From: JBBECE01 sp040881985
GTDB taxonomy: Bacteria > Pseudomonadota > Alphaproteobacteria > Rhizobiales > Devosiaceae
Direction: 5' to 3'
Length of the DNA stretch: 47,473 nt
NCBI GenBank assembly: GCA_040881985.1
Contig: JBBECE010000002.1
Span: forward strand, 1 to 47,473
The notes below the pieces were generated by a model. It did no database searches. It saw nothing but the letters and a program-made list of their open reading frames with translations, and was not told the origin of the DNA. This document shows, piece by piece, positions 41,782 through 47,473 of this stretch. Each line of letters opens with the position of its first letter. Positions within the stretch are counted from its first letter, which is position 1. The translations under genes were made by a program, and so were the position numbers.

Positions 41782-42825
41782 TCACCCCGCCAACGCGGAG
41801 AGGGCGCCCAGATCGACCGAAGCCAGCCGGTCCGGCGACCATTTCGGCCTGGGCTGCCTGTCGACCAGCACCGCCCGGACCCCCTCAGCAAAATCGGCTC
41901 TCCCCGCCATGTGAATGGCAAAGCGCAGGTCCTGCGCCAGCACGTCCCCCAGGGACCCGAGCCGGCGCGCCGACCGGTGATTGGCCCAGTTGACGGCAAT
42001 CGAAGTCGGGCAGCCCCGCCTAAAGGCCGATGCGAGCTTCGCGGCAAATCCGTCCCCGGCTTGCCCCGCCGCCTCGACCCGGGCCATCAGCGACGCTGGA
42101 TTGGCCGACCGCGCCGCGCTTTCCAGCCCATCGCAACCGGCGACAAATTCCGCCGGCCCCGGATCGGCCGCGTACCGCCCGATCGCGGCGCGGATCGCCG
42201 CGTCGGGCCTGACGGCTTGCGCCGCCGCGACGAGCTCGGCCTGCAGCTTATCGAGATCGGCGGGGCTGACCATCGCATCGCTCAGCCCGAGGGCGATCGC
42301 GTCCGCCGCCCCCGACGTCTCCCCCGACATCAGGAACAGCAGCGCCCGGTGGATTGGAGCCTCCCGCAGTGCAAAATTGACCCCGACATCGGCAAAAAAT
42401 CCGATCGCCGGCTCCGGCATGGCGAACCGAGCACCCTCGAGGCAGACCCGATGACGTGCATGGGCCGATAGCCCAATCCCCCCGCCCATCACCACCGCGT
42501 GCTGGATCGCGATGACCGGTTTCGGGAAGGCGCCGACCAGCGCGTCGACCCGGTACTCGGTCTTGAAATAATCCCGCACCGCGTCCGCCCGGCCCGCTAG
42601 CACATGCTCGCGCAACGCCCTGACGTCGCCGCCGGCGCAAAAGCCGCGCTCGCCCTCACCCCGGATCAGAACCGCGCCGACCGAGTTGTCCGCCGCCAGC
42701 CGCCCGAGCCAGGTCTCGATCCCCTCGAGCATGGTCATCGACAGAGCGTTGATCGCCTTCGGCCGGTTGAGGCGCAGGATCGCCAGCGGCCCCGTCCGGT
42801 CGACCAGCAATTCGGCCTCCCCCAT
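41782..42825 (-). CDS. Enoyl-CoA hydratase/isomerase family, 3-hydroxyisobutyryl-CoA hydrolase-like
   Basis: The 347-residue crotonase-fold enzyme has LNRPKAINALSMTML, the first oxyanion segment GFCAGGDVRAL, the second VVMGGGIGLSAHARHRV and MPEPAIGFFADVGVNFAL, a pattern of the HIBCH subgroup acting in valine breakdown. Family members usually have G-x-x-P-D-V-G; here the segment reads FFADVG, with alanine for the usual proline. GAGG lies 5 nt before the ATG. It lies 18 bp after the ABC permease gene and may be co-transcribed with the efflux operon, though the functional link is unclear. Confidence 0.85.
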   Translation of the reverse strand: MGEAELLVDRTGPLAILRLNRPKAINALSMTMLEGIETWLGRLAADNSVGAVLIRGEGERGFCAGGDVRALREHVLAGRADAVRDYFKTEYRVDALVGAFPKPVIAIQHAVVMGGGIGLSAHARHRVCLEGARFAMPEPAIGFFADVGVNFALREAPIHRALLFLMSGETSGAADAIALGLSDAMVSPADLDKLQAELVAAAQAVRPDAAIRAAIGRYAADPGPAEFVAGCDGLESAARSANPASLMARVEAAGQAGDGFAAKLASAFRRGCPTSIAVNWANHRSARRLGSLGDVLAQDLRFAIHMAGRADFAEGVRAVLVDRQPRPKWSPDRLASVDLGALSALAG

Positions 42826-42843
42826 GCTCGCCTCGTGATCCGC

Positions 42844-43977
42844 CTAGTCGAGCGTCTGCCGGTAGCGCAGCATCGCGACGGTGACGATCACCGCCATCAC
42901 GACCAGCAGCGAGCCGATCTCCCCGGTGATGTGACTAAGCTCGGCGCCTTTCAGCATCACTTTCCGGACGATCCTGAGGAAATGCGTCGCCGGCACCACC
43001 GTTCCCAGCGCCTGCGCCCAGCCGGGCATGCCGGCGAACGGAAACATGAACCCCGACAACAGGATCGAGGGCAGGATGGTGAAGATCGACATCTGCATCG
43101 CCTGCATCTGCGAGCGCGCCACGGTCGAAATCAGGAATCCGAGCGCCAGATTGACGACGATGAAGAGATTGAGCCCGAGAATGAAAGCGCCCATCGAGCC
43201 CTCGAACGGCACCCCGAAAATCAGTTTCGCCGCCACCAGGAACACAATCGTCTGCACATAGCCGACCAGCACATAGGGCAGGATTTTTCCCAGCATCACC
43301 TCGATCGGCCGAACCGGGGTCGAGATCAGCGTCTCGATGGTGCCGCGCTCGCTCTCGCGCACGATCGCAATCGCGGTAATGACGACCATCGTCATCGACA
43401 TGATGATCGCCAAGAGGCCCGGCACGATATTGATCGCGGTCACCGCCTCGGGATTGTATTGGCGGTGCACGACAACATTGAACGCCGGCGGGCCCTGCCC
43501 GAGCCCCGCCAGCGGACCGGTGAGAGTTTCCCTAAGAGCCGTCTCGATGATCCCGGTCATCGCGGAGACCGGCCCGCCGGTCGCCGAGGGATCGGAGGCA
43601 TCCGCCGCGATCAGAAGGTCCGGGGTCGCGCCCCTGACCACGTCGCGCTCGAATCCTGGCGGAATGACGACGATGAAACTCGCGCGCCCGGTCCTGAGCG
43701 CATCCTCGCCCTCGGCGAGGCTCACGACCGTCCCCTGGAAATCGAAATAGCTCGACTGCGCCATCGCCGAGATCACCGCCCGGCTCACCGGCCCCGAATC
43801 CCCCGCCGCGATCAGCGTCGGCAGATGCCTCGGGTCGGAATTGATCGCAAAGCCAAAGAGTACCAACTGGATGACCGGAATGCCGATCATCATCGCAAAC
43901 GTCACCCGGTCGCGGCGCATCTGGATGAATTCCTTCATCAGCACCGCCATAAACCGCCCGAGCGAAAACCCGCCCAT
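42844..43977 (-). CDS. ABC-2 type permease of an efflux system (YhhJ-like)
   Basis: The 377-residue membrane protein has one N-terminal helix (about 25-44, in the KEFIQMRRDRVTFAMMIGIPVIQLVLF context), a large extracytoplasmic domain and five C-terminal helices. The RESERGTIETLISTPVRPIEVMLGKILPY coupling segment is typical of the ABC2 family (YhhJ/YbhR/YbhS). The ATG shares a base with the ATPase stop (TGATG). Only one permease gene is present, so the transporter is presumably a homodimer of half-transporters. Confidence 0.9.
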   Translation of the reverse strand: MGGFSLGRFMAVLMKEFIQMRRDRVTFAMMIGIPVIQLVLFGFAINSDPRHLPTLIAAGDSGPVSRAVISAMAQSSYFDFQGTVVSLAEGEDALRTGRASFIVVIPPGFERDVVRGATPDLLIAADASDPSATGGPVSAMTGIIETALRETLTGPLAGLGQGPPAFNVVVHRQYNPEAVTAINIVPGLLAIIMSMTMVVITAIAIVRESERGTIETLISTPVRPIEVMLGKILPYVLVGYVQTIVFLVAAKLIFGVPFEGSMGAFILGLNLFIVVNLALGFLISTVARSQMQAMQMSIFTILPSILLSGFMFPFAGMPGWAQALGTVVPATHFLRIVRKVMLKGAELSHITGEIGSLLVVMAVIVTVAMLRYRQTLD

Positions 43978-44936
43978 CAGGCCGCCTCATGGCTGGGCTC
44001 GACGCCGGCGAAATTGTCCTGGCTCGCCGCCATCAGGTGAATGAACACTTCCTCAAGCCCCGCTGGCTGGCGATGCCAGGTGCGCCGCGCATCCTCGCGG
44101 TGGGGCGCGACCGCTTGATCGAGCGCTGCCCCGTCGGTCCCCGACACATGCAGCGCCGCCCCGAACCGGGCGATCTGCTCGACGCCCGGCCTGCCGGTCA
44201 GCGCGTCGCCAAGTGTCGCCAAATCGGGCCCCTCGACCCGCCAGGTCAAAAGCCCGACGATGCCGGGAATGTCGGCGGCCGGCGCATCGATCAGTTTCCG
44301 CCCATAGGCAATGTAAGCGATGTTGTCGCACTGGATCGCCTCGTCCATGTAATGGGTCGAGACGAGTACCGTCACCCCGGCGCGGCTGAGCCGCCTGATC
44401 TCGTCCCAGAAATCCCGCCGGGCTTTCGGATCGACCCCCGCCGTCGGCTCGTCGAGGAGCAGCAGGCTTGGCTCGTGCAGCATCGCCGCGGCCAGCGCCA
44501 GCCGCTGCTTCCAGCCGCCCGAGAGCTGGCCGGCGAGCTGCTTTGCCCGGTCGGCGAGCCCGAGGTCCTCGAGGGATTTATCGACCCGCGCCTTCAGCCG
44601 GTCGACCCGATACATCCGTCCGATGAATTCGAGATTCTCCCGAATCGACAGATCCTCATAGAGCGAGAAGCGCTGGGTCATGTAGCCGACGCGTTCCTTG
44701 ATCTGCCGCGCTTGCGTCAAAATATCGAAACCAAGGCAATGGCCCTTGCCCCCGTCGGGGGTCAGCAATCCGCACAGCATTCGTATCGTCGTCGTCTTGC
44801 CCGACCCGTTTGGCCCGAGGAACCCGTAGATCGCGCCGCGCGAAACCCGCATCGCAAACCTGTCGACGACCACCTTGTCGCCGAAGATTTTCGTCAGCCC
44901 TTCGACCTCGATGACATTCGCTTGTCCCTCGCTCAT
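43977..44936 (-). CDS. ABC transporter ATP-binding protein of an efflux system
   Basis: The 319-residue ATPase has Walker A GPNGSGKTTTIRMLCGLL, Q-loop YMTQRFSLYEDLSIREN, signature QLSGGWKQRLALAAAML, Walker B LLLLDEPTAGVDP and H-loop STHYMDEA. The MTQRFSLY Q-loop and GGWKQR signature are typical of drug/export ATPases of the YbhF and RbbA type. The ATG at 44936 overlaps the hlyD stop by ATGA and lies within the last unit of the 24-bp coding repeat of hlyD. The longer frame to 45902 is a shadow of hlyD. Confidence 0.93.
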   Translation of the reverse strand: MSEGQANVIEVEGLTKIFGDKVVVDRFAMRVSRGAIYGFLGPNGSGKTTTIRMLCGLLTPDGGKGHCLGFDILTQARQIKERVGYMTQRFSLYEDLSIRENLEFIGRMYRVDRLKARVDKSLEDLGLADRAKQLAGQLSGGWKQRLALAAAMLHEPSLLLLDEPTAGVDPKARRDFWDEIRRLSRAGVTVLVSTHYMDEAIQCDNIAYIAYGRKLIDAPAADIPGIVGLLTWRVEGPDLATLGDALTGRPGVEQIARFGAALHVSGTDGAALDQAVAPHREDARRTWHRQPAGLEEVFIHLMAASQDNFAGVEPSHEAA

Positions 44937-45047
44937 GGCGCGGGGCTTTCCTCGGCTCGCGGCGCAGGGCTTTCTTGGGCTCGCGGCGCGGGGCTCTCTT
45001 CGGCTCGCGGCGCGGGGCTCTCTTCGGCTCGCGGCGCGGGCCTGGCC
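44932..45047. repeat. 24-bp tandem repeat in the 3' end of hlyD
   Basis: Units begin at 44932, 44956, 44980, 45004 and 45028 (the last is partial). The units at 44980-45003 and 45004-45027 are identical; others differ by a few bases. Read on the minus strand they encode the octapeptide PAPRAEES about four times. The unit at 44932 carries AT instead of GC, which creates the TGA stop of hlyD and the ATG of the ATPase gene. This repeat is likely to change copy number. Confidence 0.9.
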
Positions 45048-45994
45048 TCGACCGGCTGGCCGGGAGTGAGCGCGGTGCCCGCTTCCGGCCGCGCCTTGAC
45101 GAGATAGACGAGATCGCTGCGCTCCGCCCGCGAATAAATGACCGGTGGATTGAACTGCGCGCTGCTGGCGATCCAGATCACCTCGGCGCTGAACGTCTCG
45201 GCGCAGCCCCGGCAGTTCACCGTCAGAATATAGCCCGGCGCGAGCGACGGCCGCGCCGATTCGCCGACAAACAGGCGAACCTCCATTGCCCCGTCCGGCC
45301 GGATCGCAACGATGGGCGAGGAAGGCGCCGCCTGCTCGCCCGCCGCGTAATAGACTTCGTCGACGATCCCGGCGACCGGCGCCTTGACGATCCGGTCGGC
45401 GAGCGCCGCCTCGAGCCGTCTCACGTCGGCCTCCGCGGCCTCGACTCCGGCCCGCGCCGCGTCGAGTTCGGCCGGCCGCGCCGGCAGCCGCCCGACCGCC
45501 AGCTGCGCGTCGAGTTCCTCGACCGCGCTTTGCGCCGCCGTCAGCGCCGCCTGGTCCTGGTCGAGCCTCGCCCGCGGCACGATGCCCTGACTGAACAACT
45601 GACTGGTGCGCTCGTTGTTCTGCCGGGCGAGCGAGAGATCGGATCGCGCCCGCTCGAGCGCGCGTTCGGTGATCGCGAGTTCTTCCTCGCGCCGCCCGGT
45701 CATGGCGTCCTCGAGCTGGGCGCGGGCCGCGGCGAGCCGTGCCCGCCCCGATGCGAGCCCCGCTTCCTCCAATCGCTGATCGAGCCGGAACAGCGCCATG
45801 TCGACGCTGACCCGATCGCCGGGCGCGACCATCACCGCCTCCAGCCTGCCGGGGCTCGCCGGGGCGACATAGACATAGTCGGCCTCGGCATAGCCGTACC
45901 AAACCGTCTCGGCCGGCCCGCCGGGCAGAAGCCCGCCGATCGCCCCCATGAAAGCAGCGAAGGCGCCCCCGATCCAGCCGAGGACCTCATCCAT
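44933..45994 (-). CDS. HlyD-family efflux adaptor with a repetitive proline/alanine-rich tail
   Basis: The 353-residue membrane-fusion protein has an N-terminal hydrophobic segment (GGAFAAFMGAIGGLLPGG), a first lipoyl half (YVYVAPASPGRLEAVMVAPGD), a long coiled coil (about residues 76-210), the second lipoyl half (IVKAPVAGIVDEVYYAAGE), and a beta-barrel region. The last 35 residues are four PAPRAEES-type repeats, absent from typical HlyD/YhiI proteins. It links the inner-membrane ABC pump to an outer-membrane channel. No outer-membrane factor gene is present nearby. The start overlaps tetR by 8 nt. Confidence 0.9.
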   Translation of the reverse strand: MDEVLGWIGGAFAAFMGAIGGLLPGGPAETVWYGYAEADYVYVAPASPGRLEAVMVAPGDRVSVDMALFRLDQRLEEAGLASGRARLAAARAQLEDAMTGRREEELAITERALERARSDLSLARQNNERTSQLFSQGIVPRARLDQDQAALTAAQSAVEELDAQLAVGRLPARPAELDAARAGVEAAEADVRRLEAALADRIVKAPVAGIVDEVYYAAGEQAAPSSPIVAIRPDGAMEVRLFVGESARPSLAPGYILTVNCRGCAETFSAEVIWIASSAQFNPPVIYSRAERSDLVYLVKARPEAGTALTPGQPVEARPAPRAEESPAPRAEESPAPRAQESPAPRAEESPAP

Positions 45995-46700
45995 CGGAGC
46001 CTGCCGGCTTAACGCTCAACCCGTCGAAGAGGATGTCGAGATGGTTGGCGAGCAGGAGATCGAGCCGCAGACCGTCCTTGCGGGTGACCCCGAACACTTC
46101 CGACAGCAGCACATGGATGGCGACCGGCCCGATGATCGAGCGCACCGTCAGGTCGGGGTCGACAGGGCGGAATTCGCCGCGCGCAATTCCCTTGGCGATC
46201 AGCGCTTCGAGAATCGGTCTCGCCTTGTCGATGACTTCCTCGCGATACATTTTCGCGAGCCCGGGAAACCGCGTCACCTCGTGCATGATGAGACGCGGGA
46301 TCGCCAGCATCCTCGGATCGGCAAGCCGCATGGCGATCATCGCAAAGGCGATCGTTATCGCCTCGCGGATCGAGCCGTCATAGCCCGCCGCCATGCTGGC
46401 GACATTCTCGGTCACCGGCACGATGGCGCGCCTGACCAGCCCTTCGAGGATCGCTTCCTTGGAGGGGAAATAGAGATAGACCGCGCCCTTTGAAATCCCG
46501 GCGCGTTTGGCGATGTCCTCGACCCGCGTCGCGACGAATCCCTTGTCGATGAACAGGTCGAGTGCCGCATCGAGCACCTCGTCCGGCCGCGCCGCTGCTC
46601 GGCGGCGGAATTTCGGCCGGCGCGGTTCGCCCTCCGGCGCCCTTGACGGAGACGCTTCGTCTGCCGCCCGCCTCGCCCTTTGGCGCTCAATGTCGTTCAT
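45987..46700 (-). CDS. TetR/AcrR-family transcriptional repressor of the efflux operon
   Basis: The 237-residue regulator has a basic N-terminal extension (residues 1-40, many R/E/P) and a TetR helix-turn-helix, VLDAALDLFIDKGFVATRV, then AKRAGISKGAVYLYFPSKEAIL (residues about 43-90). A ligand-binding helical domain follows, with a typical DPRMLAIPRLIMHE segment. The ATG at 46700 has GGAG and AAGG upstream; a GTG at 46709 would add three residues. It is first in the operon and a perfect palindrome lies in its promoter, so it most likely represses itself and the pump genes. The inducer is unknown. Confidence 0.92.
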   Translation of the reverse strand: MNDIERQRARRAADEASPSRAPEGEPRRPKFRRRAAARPDEVLDAALDLFIDKGFVATRVEDIAKRAGISKGAVYLYFPSKEAILEGLVRRAIVPVTENVASMAAGYDGSIREAITIAFAMIAMRLADPRMLAIPRLIMHEVTRFPGLAKMYREEVIDKARPILEALIAKGIARGEFRPVDPDLTVRSIIGPVAIHVLLSEVFGVTRKDGLRLDLLLANHLDILFDGLSVKPAGSDG

Positions 46701-46720
46701 TCTCCACACCTTCGGTGCGC

Positions 46721-46749
46721 GTGATAACTGACTGGTCAGTTAGTTGCAA
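46721..46749 (-). promoter_or_regulatory. Promoter of the efflux operon with embedded TetR operator
   Basis: On the minus strand TTGCAA (-35, 46749-46744) and TATCAC (-10, 46726-46721) are separated by 17 bp. The 18-bp perfect inverted repeat TAACTGAC-TG-GTCAGTTA (46725-46742) fills the spacer. A bound repressor would block RNA polymerase directly. The sequence resembles boxes of AcrR/TetR proteins (ACTGAC-type half-sites). Confidence 0.8.
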
Positions 46750-46868
46750 GAGCGAAATGCATCCCGGTTATCGAGTGGTGAAGCCGTCGCTCGCCCTGAA
46801 AATGCTGCGCTGCCCGGCCTTAACCCGCGCGCCGAAAGCGTCTAGGAAGGGCCGAAAGGAACTGCGCC

Positions 46869-46943
46869 ATGCAGACCCATTTGCCGATCGGCCGCTGCAA
46901 GGAACTCGTCCGGATGGATCCGAGAAAGCCGGCGCTCTGGTGA
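46869..46943 (+). CDS. Putative 24-residue leader peptide coupled to the VOC gene
   Basis: The small frame MQTHLPIGRCKELVRMDPRK plus PALW has an AAAGGA ribosome binding site (46855-46860) 8 nt before its ATG, better than any site before the next gene. Its TGA (46941-46943) overlaps the GTG start of the VOC gene (GTGA). This suggests translational coupling. The peptide is charged and has one cysteine. It has no family I know. It could also be just a coupling device without a functional product. Confidence 0.4.
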   Translation: MQTHLPIGRCKELVRMDPRKPALW

Positions 46944-47332
46944 GCAGCGCTGCTCGCCTCGGCGCCGTGGCGCTGCTCGTGCATGACTACGACCGGGCGA
47001 TTGCCTGGTTCAAGGACAGGCTCGGATTTCGGCTCCTCGAGGACGAGCGGATCGATTCCGCCAGGCGCTGGGTGGTCGTCGGACCGCCGGGCGGGGGCAC
47101 CGCGCTGCTGCTCGCCCGCGCCGCCACCGCCGAGCAGCGCGCCCGGATCGGCAAGCAGGCGGCGGGGAGAGTTTTTCTTTTCCTCGAGACCGGCGATTTC
47201 GATGCCGACCATGCCGCCATGACCGGGCGCGGCGTGCGCTTTCTCGAGGCCCCGCGAAGCGAGCCCTATGGCAAAGTCGCGGTGTTCGAGGACCTTTGCG
47301 GCAATCGCTGGGACCTGATCGGGCGCCCCTGA
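46940..47332 (+). CDS. VOC-superfamily (glyoxalase/extradiol dioxygenase-like) protein
   Basis: The 130-residue protein has the VOC beta-alpha-beta-beta-beta pattern: LGAVALLVHDYDRAIAWFKDRLGFRLLED at the N-terminus, and a C-terminal repeat GRVFLFLETGDFDADHAAM, then KVAVFEDLCGNRWDLIGRP. The E/D-D-x-x-G-N-x-W-D-L ending and the conserved acidic positions are typical of a small uncharacterised VOC group. It may bind a metal and act on a thiol adduct or antibiotic, but the substrate is unknown. GTG at 46940 is the only start fitting the family N-terminus and has no ribosome binding site of its own. The frame is open back to 46562. Confidence 0.85.
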   Translation: MSSAARLGAVALLVHDYDRAIAWFKDRLGFRLLEDERIDSARRWVVVGPPGGGTALLLARAATAEQRARIGKQAAGRVFLFLETGDFDADHAAMTGRGVRFLEAPRSEPYGKVAVFEDLCGNRWDLIGRP

Positions 47333-47355
47333 GAGCCCCGGCCCGCCTGAAAAAG

Positions 47356-47384
47356 TTGCGGGACGGCCCGGCTTGGCTTAAACA
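47356..47384 (+). promoter_or_regulatory. Promoter of tRNA-Ala
   Basis: TTGCGG (47356-47361) is followed by a 17-bp spacer and TAAACA (47379-47384), placing the transcript start a few bases before the tRNA at 47398. Confidence 0.6.
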
Positions 47385-47397
47385 CCACGCCCGGAGC

Positions 47398-47473
47398 GGG
47401 GCTGTAGCTCAGTTGGGAGAGCGCATCGTTCGCAATGATGAGGTCAGGGGTTCGATTCCCCTCAGCTCCACCA
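47398..47473 (+). tRNA. tRNA-Ala (anticodon CGC)
   Basis: The 76-nt cloverleaf is complete. The acceptor stem GGGGCTG/CAGCTCC includes one G-U pair, the D arm is GCTCAGTTGGGAGAGC, and the T arm is AGGGGTTCGATTCCCCT. The anticodon loop TTCGCAA gives anticodon CGC for GCG alanine codons. The encoded CCA ends exactly at the window edge. Confidence 0.95.

Noticed and set aside
44932..45047. CRISPR-like array
   Set aside because: The 24-bp units are directly abutting, coding and without spacers; it is a tandem repeat in a gene.
44937..45902. Extension of the ABC ATPase to 641 residues
   Set aside because: The extra 322 codons are a frame-shifted reading of hlyD; the ATG at 44936 fits the family start.

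Overview
The window is a densely packed, high-GC chromosomal segment of an alphaproteobacterium, most likely of the order Hyphomicrobiales (Rhizobiales). No 16S rRNA is present, so no genus is claimed. The evidence is the gene order tlpA-argH-lysA-receiver protein-ftsE-ftsX-plsC-gamma-glutamylcyclotransferase-DUF2125-tyrC-hisC-methyltransferase-gloB, which is typical of rhizobia and relatives, plus a GluQ-type synthetase, a small HIG1-like membrane protein, pyruvate carboxylase and a perfect CtrA-type site (TTAA-N7-TTAA). I count 47 intact or nearly intact protein genes, one gene cut by the left edge, two doubtful small reading frames and two tRNAs (Leu-CAA and Ala-CGC). I see no rRNA, CRISPR array, insertion sequence or prophage.

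Layout. Positions 1-2340 hold two head-to-head class III adenylate cyclase genes: the start of a SAM-domain type at the left edge and a complete cyclase-TolB-like-TPR protein. They are separated by 421 to 478 bp rich in dyad symmetry. Positions 2421-8859 hold tRNA-Leu and housekeeping or redox genes: YqaA-like membrane protein, DsbB, HNH nuclease, esterase, AlkA-type glycosylase, GluQ, HIG1-like protein, PduO-type adenosyltransferase, rhomboid protease and TlpA-like thioredoxin. Positions 8880-20326 are the conserved core for arginine, lysine, tyrosine and histidine synthesis, FtsEX cell division and phospholipid synthesis, ending with glyoxalase II. Positions 20330-27048 hold a GNAT protein, fumC, rpmF, ispA and ispG, interrupted by an alginate-lyase-like secreted protein with visibly different composition.

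Positions 27116-34197 hold a half-size EamA protein, pyruvate carboxylase, a DUF442 phosphatase-like protein, glycerol kinase without other glp genes, and an orphan OpuAC-type binding protein. Positions 34470-39522 hold a complete branched-chain amino-acid ABC system whose binding-protein gene runs convergent to the livGFHM operon, with a strong bidirectional terminator between. Positions 39621-42825 hold a membrane GGDEF-EAL protein with a CtrA box upstream and a 3-hydroxyisobutyryl-CoA hydrolase-like protein. Positions 42844-46749 are a TetR-HlyD-ABC ATPase-ABC permease efflux operon with overlapping genes and an 18-bp perfect operator palindrome between -35 and -10. The right end has a VOC protein coupled to a 24-residue leader frame, then tRNA-Ala.

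Many starts were moved from the longest frame to downstream GTG, TTG or ATG codons because of Shine-Dalgarno spacing, family length or 4-nt overlaps. No wholly new multi-gene system stands out. The most unusual items are the coding 24-bp repeat whose last unit forms the hlyD stop and ABC start, the structured ftsE leader, the leader peptide before the VOC gene, the alginate-lyase-like island and the recurrent CTAG/TTAG shared stop codons.
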